DNA of 61,590 nucleotides from a virus: positions 1-61,590 of IMG/VR virus record IMGVR_UViG_3300032053_000072. One strand, 5' to 3'. Position numbers and translations under genes: made by a program. The notes beneath the pieces were generated by a model. It was not told the origin of the DNA. It ran no database searches and was given only the letters and a program-made list of their open reading frames with translations. Of this stretch, positions 49,013 through 56,305 are shown piece by piece; within the stretch, counting starts at the first letter, position 1, and each line of letters begins with the position of its first letter.

Positions 49013-50102
49013 CCATCCACCCCGCTAGCTCCCGCAACTGGCCTGACGTCACGTCGTCACGTAACTGGTACTGGTCTTCGGGATATGAAAGGATCAGGTT
49101 GGCGGGCCAGCGGCCGGCGGCATTCTCAGGCTGCCGCCTATGTTCCTGTGCGGCAAAGGGCATCGAACCGCCCTCCGCTATCGAGCCATCCGAGCGGCGC
49201 CATGTTGACCAATTACCCTCTACTCGGCACGCATCCACATTGATTGCGCCTGTCCCCCAGCGCAGCACATTGGCCGCGACCGTGCCCTCCAGCGACTTGC
49301 GGGCGACGATGATGGGCTCCCAGGCGGGCTTCAGTGCAGTGCCCCAGCCCTGCCATTCGCGGGCGGCGTCGGTGGCGGGGGCGGTGATAAGTGCCGCACT
49401 TAGCCGTGTCTCCGGGGTGCTATTCCCGAAACCTGCACCAAAGTCGCTACCACCGACATGCCCATGTAGGTGATAACCTGGTCGGCTCAGCTTATCCCCC
49501 ACAACTTCCCGTTCCGCTCTCGCCGCCTTGTCTATGGCCTTGCTGACGTCTAGCGACTTCGGGAACCCGCTCCCGTAGACCCACATCACCGTGTCGCGGA
49601 TCTCCCAGCCTGCATCCTCGATAGCGCAGGCCAAACGGTGAAAGGTGCGCGTGCCTCCGAAGGCCAACAAATGCGCTCCCGGCTTGGCAACTCGTAGCAA
49701 CTCAGTTGCCCAAATTGTTGCCCAATCCTGGAATGCCCGCATGTTGGCCTGACGTAGATTCGGGAAGGCTGGGGTATCACATTTGCAGGGGTTCGATGAT
49801 ACCTTCCATTTGCCGCATGACCGGCATCGGACATTACTCCGCTTCTCAAAACTTGGTCTTGGTAAGCGCTTACTACCGTCACGCATTTCTACTGGCGCAA
49901 TGCCTTCATTCCAACGTTTCCCTACATGTGGGTCTTGTTCCCATGGCGCATCCCATTCTTTGCCCATGAACTCCAGGCCATAGGGGGGATCTGTAACAAT
50001 GCTATCCATCGAGTCAGCCGCCAGCGTGGGCAACACCTGGAGGCAGTCGCCCAGATAGAGCACGACTCTGCCGTCCGGACTGCGGTAGGTCGCCTCGATC
50101 AT
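48999..50102 (-). CDS. DNA methyltransferase, N-terminal half (split gene)
   Basis: 367 aa from the ATG in ATGA overlap. SIVTDPPYGLEFMGKEWD (about 34-51) is motif IV of N4-cytosine/N6-adenine methyltransferases. HLLAFGGTRTFHRLACAIED and VMWVYGSGFPKSLDVSKAID follow, as in phage enzymes. RWPANLILSYPEDQYQLRDD near the end is where the gene is broken. Motif I is supplied by the protein at 47749-48426. Activity requires that the halves assemble. Confidence 0.8.
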   Translation of the reverse strand: MIEATYRSPDGRVVLYLGDCLQVLPTLAADSMDSIVTDPPYGLEFMGKEWDAPWEQDPHVGKRWNEGIAPVEMRDGSKRLPRPSFEKRSNVRCRSCGKWKVSSNPCKCDTPAFPNLRQANMRAFQDWATIWATELLRVAKPGAHLLAFGGTRTFHRLACAIEDAGWEIRDTVMWVYGSGFPKSLDVSKAIDKAARAEREVVGDKLSRPGYHLHGHVGGSDFGAGFGNSTPETRLSAALITAPATDAAREWQGWGTALKPAWEPIIVARKSLEGTVAANVLRWGTGAINVDACRVEGNWSTWRRSDGSIAEGGSMPFAAQEHRRQPENAAGRWPANLILSYPEDQYQLRDDVTSGQLRELAGWMDANA

Positions 50103-50173
50103 CGAGACTCCATCGGCAGACGCGGTTGGTGCGTCCGCTCCTCCTGCTCTACCCTGTCCAAGACGGCACTCAT
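50099..50173 (-). CDS. Tiny coupled reading frame
   Basis: 24 codons (MSAVLDRVEQEERTHQ...). ATGA overlaps with the gene before and the methyltransferase after. Contains GGAGG in its coding sequence. Translation is supported only by the coupling. Confidence 0.4.
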   Translation of the reverse strand: MSAVLDRVEQEERTHQPRLPMESR

Positions 50174-50319
50174 GGCTGCCAGTGGCGGTACATGATTGGG
50201 CTCTTGTGCCGTCCGTACAGCACCGCATAGATGTGGCTGCGGGAGTTGTGGTCCCGTTGGCCAGGGTTGTTCCGGTAGTGGCGGCGGCAAGATACTCGGA
50301 ACTCCTCGAGCAGTTTCAC
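50170..50319 (-). CDS. Small Arg/His-rich protein, tandem paralogue B
   Basis: 49 aa from a GTG in GTGA overlap. MKLLEEFRVSCRRHYRNNP and SHIYAVLYGRHKSP align with the gene just upstream (KPLDEFRHDCRRHYGRR, KLYYALGRRHGNE). Basic and aromatic, perhaps nucleic-acid binding. No family recognised. Confidence 0.55.
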   Translation of the reverse strand: MKLLEEFRVSCRRHYRNNPGQRDHNSRSHIYAVLYGRHKSPIMYRHWQP

Positions 50320-50540
50320 TCTGGCACCCACATGGGCGGCAGGCCATGGAGCGCTCGCTCGCGGTTCTCGAGGGCATCCAAGATTGGCTTGATCTGGGTC
50401 ACATGCCGCACCACTCGCTCGTTCCCATGCCGTCTGCCGAGCGCGTAGTACAGTTTCTCTCTTGCATTGACGGCGTTACGGTCAGTCCGTCGGCCATAAT
50501 GACGCCGGCAATCATGACGGAACTCGTCGAGCGGTTTGAT
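50316..50540 (-). CDS. Small Arg/His-rich protein, tandem paralogue A with apparent ATC start
   Basis: 74 aa. The reading frame is open from the stop of the RecT-like gene but has no ATG, GTG or TTG in its first 35 codons after the aligned start. Comparison with paralogue B puts codon 1 at ATC (50538-50540): IKPLDEFR against MKLLEEFR. An AGGGAGGG ribosome site lies 4-5 bases upstream. So initiation at AUC is inferred; a base error in the assembly is the alternative. The C-terminal 25 residues are not shared with B. Confidence 0.55.
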   Translation of the reverse strand: MKPLDEFRHDCRRHYGRRTDRNAVNAREKLYYALGRRHGNERVVRHVTQIKPILDALENRERALHGLPPMWVPE

Positions 50541-50552
50541 TGTGCCCTCCCT

Positions 50553-50578
50553 GGGGCGCCCACGTTGGCAGGCGCCCC
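50553..50578 (-). promoter_or_regulatory. Hairpin before the ATC-start gene
   Basis: GGGGCGCC, 10-base loop, GGCGCCCC, directly after the RecT-like gene stop and just before the AGGGAGGG ribosome site. No U-tract follows, so it is more likely a translation or mRNA-stability element than a terminator. Confidence 0.5.
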
Positions 50579-50591
50579 TCCCTCGCGGCGA

Positions 50592-51467
50592 CTAGAATGG
50601 TCGCGGCTCCGGCCCAGGCAATGGAGCCTGTTGTGCCGGCTGCTCCGCCTCCGACTGGCGCTCAATGGCCGCATCAATGACCGCGACCACCTCGTCTACA
50701 CTGCCCAATTCCCAAAGATCGGCCTTGAGGGCTACTTTTGGCAGACCAAGCAGATCGGCGGCTTGCCGCTGGCCGAGGGTGCGCTTCCGCAATTCTGCCG
50801 CGTACCGGTTCTGCTCGCTGGGCGGCCAATGGTGCTTTTCCTTCTCGGCGGGCGGCTCGGTGGTCGGTGGTGCGGCTTGTGGCACAATCTCACCAGCCTC
50901 CGTCACTCTTACCTGTTGGGCCCCGGGCACCGTGCCGACCTCACTTTCGTCGAGCCAACCCAGGCCGACGATGCTGAGCGTCACGCGCCGTTTTGCCTTG
51001 GTCTCGGCTTTCATGATGGCATTGGCACGATCCTCGCCGCGTAGCGGCGTGTAAGTACCATTGCGAGCAAAGTACCGTTTGCCACTTTCCGCTGTCTTCC
51101 ACTCGCCGTTCTCGCGCTCCAATGCAACAGCGCCAACGCTTTCGTCCGTCCTCCCATCCGGCATCGTGGCCCGTGCGGTCACGATGTAGACGCCCTCGAC
51201 AAGTTCTCGCGCCGGCATCGTGATATTCACGTGGTGGTTGTCGCGCAGTTGGTCAGTGCATCCTCGCAGAGCGTAGAGCACCAACTTGCCGTTGAGCTCG
51301 ATGTACTCGAATGGTTTGGTAAGGGGATTCAATGCTAGGCTTTCGCATACAGCCCGGTAATACTGGACACGCTCTTTGGGCGTCAGTTGGGAGAGATCCC
51401 CCTTCACGATCACCGCCTCAATCACGGCGGCATCATCCTGTTTCGTTAGCGCTCGTTCCTCACTCAT
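50592..51467 (-). CDS. RecT/Bet-like single-strand annealing protein
   Basis: 291 aa. GDLSQLTPKERVQYYRAVCE and LALNPLTKPFEYIELNGKLV, split here, with YALRGCTDQLRDNHHV, match a phage family related to RecT-type annealing proteins. KAETKAKRRVTLSIVGLGWLDE near 155 is also typical. The C-terminal third is a Pro/Glu-rich linker and a helical end. It would anneal single strands in phage recombination; no adjacent exonuclease of full length is seen. Confidence 0.7.
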   Translation of the reverse strand: MSEERALTKQDDAAVIEAVIVKGDLSQLTPKERVQYYRAVCESLALNPLTKPFEYIELNGKLVLYALRGCTDQLRDNHHVNITMPARELVEGVYIVTARATMPDGRTDESVGAVALERENGEWKTAESGKRYFARNGTYTPLRGEDRANAIMKAETKAKRRVTLSIVGLGWLDESEVGTVPGAQQVRVTEAGEIVPQAAPPTTEPPAEKEKHHWPPSEQNRYAAELRKRTLGQRQAADLLGLPKVALKADLWELGSVDEVVAVIDAAIERQSEAEQPAQQAPLPGPEPRPF

Positions 51468-51468
51468 C

Positions 51469-51726
51469 TCAGTCCTCCAACTGATAGTGCCGTACTCGGA
51501 AATGCGTCGCTTTGCGTTCCAACAGCCGCCCGGTCAACCGGTCGTAGGTGCCGCCCGGTAGTGAGCGATGCAGGGCCTCCTCGATCTGCCGCGCTTGGTC
51601 GTCGAAGAACACCCCGGCGGCGTTCAAGTCTTTGTGCTGGGGCTGGGTTTCAGTGATAGCGATGATCATGTCATCCACTGGCCAATGCTCGATCCCCCAC
51701 GCTTTGCAGACGCGAATCTCGCTCAC
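51469..51726 (-). CDS. Hypothetical protein
   Basis: 85 aa, mixed helix and strand (MIIAITETQPQHKDL, AGVFFDDQARQIEEALHRSL, THFRVRHYQLED). One base before the RecT-like gene, so co-translated with it. Unknown. Confidence 0.55.
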   Translation of the reverse strand: MSEIRVCKAWGIEHWPVDDMIIAITETQPQHKDLNAAGVFFDDQARQIEEALHRSLPGGTYDRLTGRLLERKATHFRVRHYQLED

Positions 51727-51730
51727 CGTC

Positions 51731-51913
51731 CTACCTCCTCACCATGATGCTAGGGTGGCTCATCTCCTCGGGCTCGTCCGGCCTTACATATTCCGGGAAG
51801 AAGTGCTCCACGCATGTTTCGCAGATACCGTCACTCGTGCCGGTTATGCCGTAGCCGGGTTTGGTGCCGAGGTCGGCATTGCACCAGGCGCACCTAACCC
51901 GGATGATGCTCAC
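51731..51913 (-). CDS. Small zinc-ribbon protein
   Basis: 60 aa. RCAWCNADLG and GICETCVEHFFPEY make a four-Cys ribbon. Acidic C-terminus. ATGA coupling to the gene before it. Function unknown. Confidence 0.6.
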   Translation of the reverse strand: MSIIRVRCAWCNADLGTKPGYGITGTSDGICETCVEHFFPEYVRPDEPEEMSHPSIMVRR

Positions 51914-52464
51914 TCTGCCTCACAACTCGTGATGAGTTGCTCTGCCGGCTTTGATGCTAACTGTTCCTCATCCGCAATCCATCGCTCCGCCGCAGCCCGA
52001 AAGTCCGCCTCGCGTTCGGCCTGCCAACGTGCGGCGATCTCCGCTACTGCCTGGTTGAGGTCGCGGGCGATGGTCACGGTGGGGATCTTGGAGATCGTCA
52101 CGAACGGCAGTCGGAGTCCCTCGGCCACTTTCTCGAAGGCAGCTCGCTTCAGCGACAACAGGTTGCCGTGCTGGTTGGTGATCGCCCATTCGAGCGCCTT
52201 GATCTCGGGATAGGCGAGCGTCGTCAACTCCTTGACGCTCAGGCCGGGTGCCGGATGGCGATTATCGGCACTGTAGTCGGCAGCGCGAATCTCGGCCTCG
52301 ACCTTGGTGACAAAGTCTCTATTCAGGCGGATAAGATCAATCGTGAACTTGTGGGCTGCATCGAACACTGCTTGATCTTGGGCCAACTTAGCTTGCAGCC
52401 TGGCCAATTCCGCGCGATGTTCGGCCAAGTCATAGACTGCCGCGTCCAGCTCCAGTGTCTCCAT
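51910..52464 (-). CDS. Conserved phage coiled-coil protein
   Basis: 184 aa after AGGGAGGGAG. Coiled coil in the first half, then RAADYSADNRHPAPGLSVKE and LPFVTISKIPTVTIARDL, which I recall from a widespread phage early protein of unknown function found near recombination genes. Likely an accessory of recombination or a nuclease inhibitor, by context only. Confidence 0.6.
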   Translation of the reverse strand: METLELDAAVYDLAEHRAELARLQAKLAQDQAVFDAAHKFTIDLIRLNRDFVTKVEAEIRAADYSADNRHPAPGLSVKELTTLAYPEIKALEWAITNQHGNLLSLKRAAFEKVAEGLRLPFVTISKIPTVTIARDLNQAVAEIAARWQAEREADFRAAAERWIADEEQLASKPAEQLITSCEAE

Positions 52465-52474
52465 CTCTCCCTCC

Positions 52475-52693
52475 CTATGCCGCGCGCTGCGGATAGAATG
52501 CGCCGGCGCGGTCAATCTCTTCGGGCGTGGCACCGAGACTCTGCGCGGCACGGATGCTGCGTCTCGTCTCGTCCTCCCATGACGCCCACATTCCCGGATC
52601 GCACTCGTACCGCGATGTAGCCAGCCACTTCGCCTCATTCGACCGACGGCGCACCTGGCCTAGCGCGCGTGCAAGCGCTTTGTCCATCGTCAT
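52475..52693 (-). CDS. Small helical hypothetical protein
   Basis: 72 aa from the ATG after GGGAGGCAATGACG. KALARALGQVRRRSNEAKWL and WASWEDETRRSIRAAQSLG suggest three helices. Unknown. Confidence 0.5.
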   Translation of the reverse strand: MTMDKALARALGQVRRRSNEAKWLATSRYECDPGMWASWEDETRRSIRAAQSLGATPEEIDRAGAFYPQRAA

Positions 52694-52701
52694 TGCCTCC
52701 C

Positions 52702-52908
52702 TCACCAGGCGCGCCAGCAAATCCGAACGAGTGTGTCAGTCTCTTGTTCGAATTCTAGTCCCCGCATAGCAGCTCGGTCAGCAACCAGGGCAGCTTCCTC
52801 GCTGCTCGCGCAGCGGACACTGAGGCTGCTATCACTGACCGTGACCATGCGAGAGTCCGGTACGTCCTCTAGGGCTGCCAGCAATTGGTATAGGTGGCGA
52901 ATCGTCAT
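52702..52908 (-). CDS. Small alpha/beta hypothetical protein
   Basis: 68 aa. HLYQLLAALEDVPDSRMVTV, SLSVRCASSEEAALVADRAA. Start overlaps previous stop (TGATG). Unknown. Confidence 0.5.
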   Translation of the reverse strand: MTIRHLYQLLAALEDVPDSRMVTVSDSSLSVRCASSEEAALVADRAAMRGLEFEQETDTLVRICWRAW

Positions 52909-53150
52909 CACACTACCTCCCCTACCTCCCCGTCTTGTAGTTGTGTCATGACCATTTCATCCAGGGTGTCCTTGATGGCATCGATGTAGTCGCTATGAAC
53001 GTTGTAATAGAACGTCGTGTCATCCACATTCCTTACCGCCATGCTCCAGACCGGCTCTACCTTTCGGCGAGACGGACGATCTATGAGAATCCGATTCGCT
53101 CCAGCGACGTTCACGTCCTGGTATTCACCATCCGCGAGTTTGACCCACAT
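52908..53150 (-). CDS. Small beta-rich hypothetical protein
   Basis: 80 aa. WVKLADGEYQDVNVAGANRI and VWSMAVRNVDDTTFYYNVHS indicate a small sheet protein. Starts at ATG after GAGG (GGGGAGGTGTGACG). Unknown. Confidence 0.5.
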   Translation of the reverse strand: MWVKLADGEYQDVNVAGANRILIDRPSRRKVEPVWSMAVRNVDDTTFYYNVHSDYIDAIKDTLDEMVMTQLQDGEVGEVV

Positions 53151-53163
53151 CGTCACACCTCCC

Positions 53164-53289
53164 CTACTTCAGTCGTCGCCGCTCTTGCCGGCGTATCTCA
53201 TCGCGCGCATAGGCAACCATCAGGGTGCCAGCGCTACCCAGCACCGCTAGTAGGCCGTAGAAGACGAGCCAGACGCCGAGGTCGGTCAT
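53164..53289 (-). CDS. Single-span membrane microprotein 1
   Basis: 41 aa: hydrophobic span LGVWLVFYGLLAVLGSAGTL, then basic tail RRQERRRLK. ATGA overlap with the gene before. First of four membrane microproteins within 1 kb. Confidence 0.55.
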   Translation of the reverse strand: MTDLGVWLVFYGLLAVLGSAGTLMVAYARDEIRRQERRRLK

Positions 53290-53549
53290 AGCGCCGCCAG
53301 CTTTGCCCGCGCCTTGGCGAGAGCATCAGAGTCGCTCTCTGCGCAGAATGTCTTCGTCCAGTCGGCCTTGTCGCGCATGTCGCGCACGAGCCAGTAGCGG
53401 CGGGGGCGACCCGTTCGCCCGCGGCCATCGCTGCGCAGCAGGTAGTAGGCATCGTCCGGCGTGGCGGCAATGCGACGCCAGATGAGCATGGCGAATCGGC
53501 GGTCAAGGTCCTCAATTTCCCACGATGCCTGCAATGTGCCAATGGTCAT
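53286..53549 (-). CDS. Hypothetical DNA-mimic-like or RNA-binding small protein
   Basis: 87 aa from ATG after GGGGAGGCGG. SWEIEDLDRRFAMLIWRRIA, then GRPRRYWLVRDMRD and an Ala/Lys helix. No family recognised and the call is only descriptive; charges are mixed. Confidence 0.5.
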   Translation of the reverse strand: MTIGTLQASWEIEDLDRRFAMLIWRRIAATPDDAYYLLRSDGRGRTGRPRRYWLVRDMRDKADWTKTFCAESDSDALAKARAKLAAL

Positions 53550-53647
53550 CGTCCGCCTCCCCGCATCTGCCACAGGCGCAATCCGGCCCGGATGATCACC
53601 CAGAGTGAGTAGACCGCCAGGAGCGCGATGAGTCCCATGGTCAGCAT
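53546..53647 (-). CDS. Single-span membrane microprotein 2
   Basis: 33 aa: MLTMGLIALLAVYSLWVIIR plus a basic tail. Stop overlaps next start (ATGA); start overlaps the upstream gene by 7 bases. Confidence 0.5.
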   Translation of the reverse strand: MLTMGLIALLAVYSLWVIIRAGLRLWQMRGGGR

Positions 53648-53820
53648 CGGCGTGACTCCGCCCGCAGCCGTGACTCTTCGTACATGGCGTGTGTGGCAAT
53701 GTGCCGGGTGGGGTAGTCACCCATCGCGTCGAGGGCATTGAGCAGGCGGCACAATTCGGTGAGCCATGCCTGTGGCTCGGTAGCGATGGGATTCAGCGGC
53801 CGCTTCGTGGGATTCGTCAT
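53641..53820 (-). CDS. Small helical protein
   Basis: 59 aa. PQAWLTELCRLLNALDAMGD and ATHAMYEESRLRAESRR. ATGA coupling with the two-span membrane protein upstream. Unknown. Confidence 0.5.
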   Translation of the reverse strand: MTNPTKRPLNPIATEPQAWLTELCRLLNALDAMGDYPTRHIATHAMYEESRLRAESRRC

Positions 53821-54008
53821 CGCCGCCTCGTCTTTCCCGTGTGCAGGTAGGAGTAAGCCACCAGGAGCGCCGCCATTGCCGTGTAGGCGATGGCTATTGG
53901 GAGTGCTACCGTGACCGAGGCGAGACCGACAAGGTAGACAGCCAAATTGCCAAACATTAGGCCGGCCCAGATCAGGATGATGTCGTGTATGCGTATCGTC
54001 TGGCTCAT
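53817..54008 (-). CDS. Two-span small membrane protein
   Basis: 63 aa with two spans (ILIWAGLMFGNLAVYLVGLA; VALPIAIAYTAMAALLVAYS) and a basic C-terminus (TGKTRRR). ATGA coupling on both sides. Could be a holin-like or exclusion protein; position in the early region argues against lysis. Confidence 0.6.
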   Translation of the reverse strand: MSQTIRIHDIILIWAGLMFGNLAVYLVGLASVTVALPIAIAYTAMAALLVAYSYLHTGKTRRR

Positions 54009-54112
54009 CGCCCATCCCTACGTTGCCGACCGCGCTGGATCTGCCACCAACTCCCGCCGACGCCCACGATTGCCACCGCTAGCCATAGGATCACCAACAA
54101 CACCACATCCAT
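54005..54112 (-). CDS. Single-span membrane microprotein 3
   Basis: 35 aa: VVLLVILWLAVAIVGVGGSW then QIQRGRQRRDGR. GGAGGTGG ribosome site lies inside the overlapping upstream gene. Same span-plus-basic-tail form as the other microproteins. Confidence 0.55.
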   Translation of the reverse strand: MDVVLLVILWLAVAIVGVGGSWWQIQRGRQRRDGR

Positions 54113-54251
54113 GCGCCACCTCCTGCATAGACTCTCGCACCCGCCGCAGCAGTTCGTGCAGCGGCGCACATTGCAGCGCCCACTCACGCCATTCGTCGGG
54201 CGTGGGAATGTTCTCCTCGAGGAGCACATAGGGGCGGGGACAGCGCCTCAT
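54018..54251 (-). CDS. Small hypothetical protein overlapping microprotein 3
   Basis: 77 aa, starting in ATGA overlap with the nuclease gene. The N-terminal 45 residues (VLLEENIPTPDEWREWALQC, LHELLRRVRESMQE) look like a genuine helical protein. The rest overlaps the membrane microprotein out of frame and is Gly/Arg-rich, so the true 3' end or the overlap is uncertain. Confidence 0.4.
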   Translation of the reverse strand: MRRCPRPYVLLEENIPTPDEWREWALQCAPLHELLRRVRESMQEVAHGCGVVGDPMASGGNRGRRRELVADPARSAT

Positions 54252-54667
54252 GCTGGTGCCTCTGCTGTCGCAAACAGGCCAACTGGTAAGGTGCGGCCAC
54301 GAATCCGGTAGAGTAGCCTTACCCATTCCCGTTCATTGAGTCTTGTCGGCTCTTTTACGTAGAGGTGTGCAGCCAAATTCAGGGGCGTCACCCGCCACCA
54401 ACTGAAGTCGCCGGCATAACGGACGGCGAAGACAGGGATGGTTGCGCGGCTACCTAGATCGGCCAATGCTCGGTAGGAAGGATGGGATGGTCTTTGCGGC
54501 GCGGCACTCTCGTGTTTGTACTCTACGAGCGCCATGACTTGGGCATGGTCATACTCGACCAGCACGAAATCCAGATCCACAGCCGGACAGTCCAGGCCCC
54601 AGTAACCATGCCAGTCACTCAGCGCAGCGTCACGCCAACCCGTTCGTTCCGTTCTCGCGTTCCGCAT
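54248..54667 (-). CDS. PD-(D/E)XK nuclease-like protein
   Basis: 139 aa. Start overlaps the methyltransferase stop (TGATG). DLDFVLVEYD followed by VMALVEYKHE gives the D ... ExK core of PD-(D/E)XK nucleases, with a helix and strands (IPVFAVRYAGDFSWWRV) behind it. Translational coupling to a ParB-methyltransferase suggests a paired function: a restriction-type partner, or a nuclease for recombination with the RecT-like protein. No target-recognition domain is visible. Confidence 0.6.
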   Translation of the reverse strand: MRNARTERTGWRDAALSDWHGYWGLDCPAVDLDFVLVEYDHAQVMALVEYKHESAAPQRPSHPSYRALADLGSRATIPVFAVRYAGDFSWWRVTPLNLAAHLYVKEPTRLNEREWVRLLYRIRGRTLPVGLFATAEAPA

Positions 54668-55875
54668 CAAGCCATCTCCGCCAACCGTGCGCGCGTGGTT
54701 GCTATCGCTTGCGGGTCTAGGTCTATTCCTAGGAACCGCCTGCCGAGCGCGGATGCCACAACGGCAGTCGTACCACCACCCAGGAATGGATCGCAGATGA
54801 GTTCGCCTGGCTGGCTGAATCGCTCCATCAGGTCGGCAATGCCGCTCTCGCTCTGGCCCCAATCGTGGTGTTCTTTGTCGGGCCGTTGCGACTTCGTCAC
54901 GTCCCACATCCATTCGCCAGCATATTCACCATTCGTGAACCAGAGTACCGGCTTCCACCCTGTCATTACGTGCCGTTGCCATAGTTGGAGCGTCGCGCCC
55001 GGCGTCAGATAGGCGAGCGTCCAATGATAACGAAGGTGCGGCACCATCAGCGCTAAGACTTCCGGCAGGTAGGACTGGCCCACCATGACCAACGCTGAGC
55101 CACCGGGCTTGAGCCATTCGGCGGCGCGGCGCGCTAGGGTCTTGTAAAGTGGCAGGTACTCGCGGGGGTATGGTGGGTCGGTGAGAATGAGGTCTATGGT
55201 AGCCGGGTCGATTGTCACGTCGGCTATGTCCGCTGTCAGGAGCCGGTAGGAATTGGCCTCTGCGGGCGCCGGCATCCTAGCAGCGCGTTCCAGCTCTCGT
55301 CCCCGGCGTTTCATTGCCTTATAGGCGTCATGGACATTGTCGGTGGCGTCCATTTGCTCAGCGATGGCGGCATAGGCATCGGGCTCGCGCTCAGCCGCCT
55401 CTACCACGGCGCGCGCCTTGGTGTAGGTAGGCCGCGACATGCCGACGGCGGCGGCGACTTTCGCTAACGTTTCGCCTTTCTCTGGCTCCGAAAATTTTTC
55501 GGAGCCAGTCTGACGGTTGCCTTGCGTAGCAGCCATGCGACTAGCCGCCGCCTTTTCCTCCATCGGCTCCAGCGTCCGGCCGATGGCGACCGCCTCGGTC
55601 GGTGTGAAGTCCTTGCGGCACACGTTCTCCGCTCGCTCGCCACGGGCGATAGATGTCAAATCTATGATTGTGGCTGCTATCTCACTCCAACCTAGGAGGC
55701 TGCAAGCGGCCAGACGGCGCTCTCCGGCGATGAGCGTGCCATCTGGCCGCACGACGATAGGATGCAGCAACCCCACCTCAGTGATGCTTTTCGCAAGGCC
55801 GGCCACATCGCCGAGGTCTGTACGGTGCCGATCACTGATGCGAACGTCAGCCAGTCTGAGTATTGTGGCCGTCAC
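54667..55875 (-). CDS. ParB-domain / DNA methyltransferase fusion
   Basis: 402 aa from GTG in GTGA overlap after GGAGG. Residues about 5-95: ParB-like domain (DVAGLAKSITEVGLLHPIVV, DGTLIAGERRLAACSLLGW). About 95-200: helix-turn-helix region (LAKVAAAVGMSRPTYTKARA). About 215-402: N4/N6 methyltransferase with DLILTDPPYPREY and DPFLGGGTTAVVASALGRRF. This fusion is well known in phages. It may methylate phage DNA to avoid restriction. First large gene of the early operon. Confidence 0.88.
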   Translation of the reverse strand: MTATILRLADVRISDRHRTDLGDVAGLAKSITEVGLLHPIVVRPDGTLIAGERRLAACSLLGWSEIAATIIDLTSIARGERAENVCRKDFTPTEAVAIGRTLEPMEEKAAASRMAATQGNRQTGSEKFSEPEKGETLAKVAAAVGMSRPTYTKARAVVEAAEREPDAYAAIAEQMDATDNVHDAYKAMKRRGRELERAARMPAPAEANSYRLLTADIADVTIDPATIDLILTDPPYPREYLPLYKTLARRAAEWLKPGGSALVMVGQSYLPEVLALMVPHLRYHWTLAYLTPGATLQLWQRHVMTGWKPVLWFTNGEYAGEWMWDVTKSQRPDKEHHDWGQSESGIADLMERFSQPGELICDPFLGGGTTAVVASALGRRFLGIDLDPQAIATTRARLAEMA

Positions 55876-56219
55876 GCCAGCGCCTCCTTTATGGGCACGC
55901 AAGGCATACATGCCTTTGCGCCGGCGTCGCGTGCGTCTGGTGGCTCGCCAGGGGCATTAGGGAGCATGGCGGCGTCACGCGCCTGGGACGTTCTGGCCTT
56001 CTTCTGGGACACGCAAGGCACAAACATGCCATTGAGCTCGTCACCCAACATGTCGGCCAGCCGGAAGGTAAGCAGTGCGACAGCCGCCTCGGTCACTGGG
56101 TAGTCGCCATCGCGCAGGCGCCGCAAGTGACGGACGGAGTAGCCCGTAAGCATGGCAAGATTGTCGAGGCCGAGTTGCCTTTTCTTGGCCCACTCAAACA
56201 ACTGGGTTTGGTATCTCAT
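55872..56219 (-). CDS. Cro-like helix-turn-helix protein
   Basis: 115 aa. An N-terminal HTH (QLGLDNLAMLTGYSVRHLRR, LRDGDYPVTEAAVALL) is followed by a low-complexity linker and a Cys-containing tail (CVSQKK, CMPCVP). First gene of the leftward early operon, opposite the repressor, as cro is opposite cI. GAGCGATG gives a weak ribosome site. Confidence 0.65.
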   Translation of the reverse strand: MRYQTQLFEWAKKRQLGLDNLAMLTGYSVRHLRRLRDGDYPVTEAAVALLTFRLADMLGDELNGMFVPCVSQKKARTSQARDAAMLPNAPGEPPDARDAGAKACMPCVPIKEALA

Positions 56220-56251
56220 CGCTCCCTTTCTGGCTCACATCTGGGTGAGTG

Positions 56252-56289
56252 TGTCTCAAGTCTGGGACAAGTATAGCCGAGGTGGGACA
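56252..56289. promoter_or_regulatory. Operator repeats in immunity switch
   Basis: TGTCTCAAGTCTGGGACA (56252-56269) is a near-palindrome, and TGGGACA recurs at 56283-56289, 20 bp (two helical turns) from its first copy. The sites overlap the -10 and the spacer of the leftward promoter, where a repressor would block it. Confidence 0.55.
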
Positions 56290-56298
56290 CAATGTCAA
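56270..56298 (-). promoter_or_regulatory. Leftward early promoter (PR-like)
   Basis: TTGACA (56293-56298), 17 bases, TATACT (56270-56275) on the minus strand, about 45 bases before the Cro-like gene start. One mismatch from consensus in total. Confidence 0.8.
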
Positions 56299-56305
56299 TA
56301 GGTTG

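Noticed and set aside
50196-51044. 282-codon plus-strand frame
   Set aside because: Antisense to the RecT-like gene and to the two small paralogues; no ribosome site.
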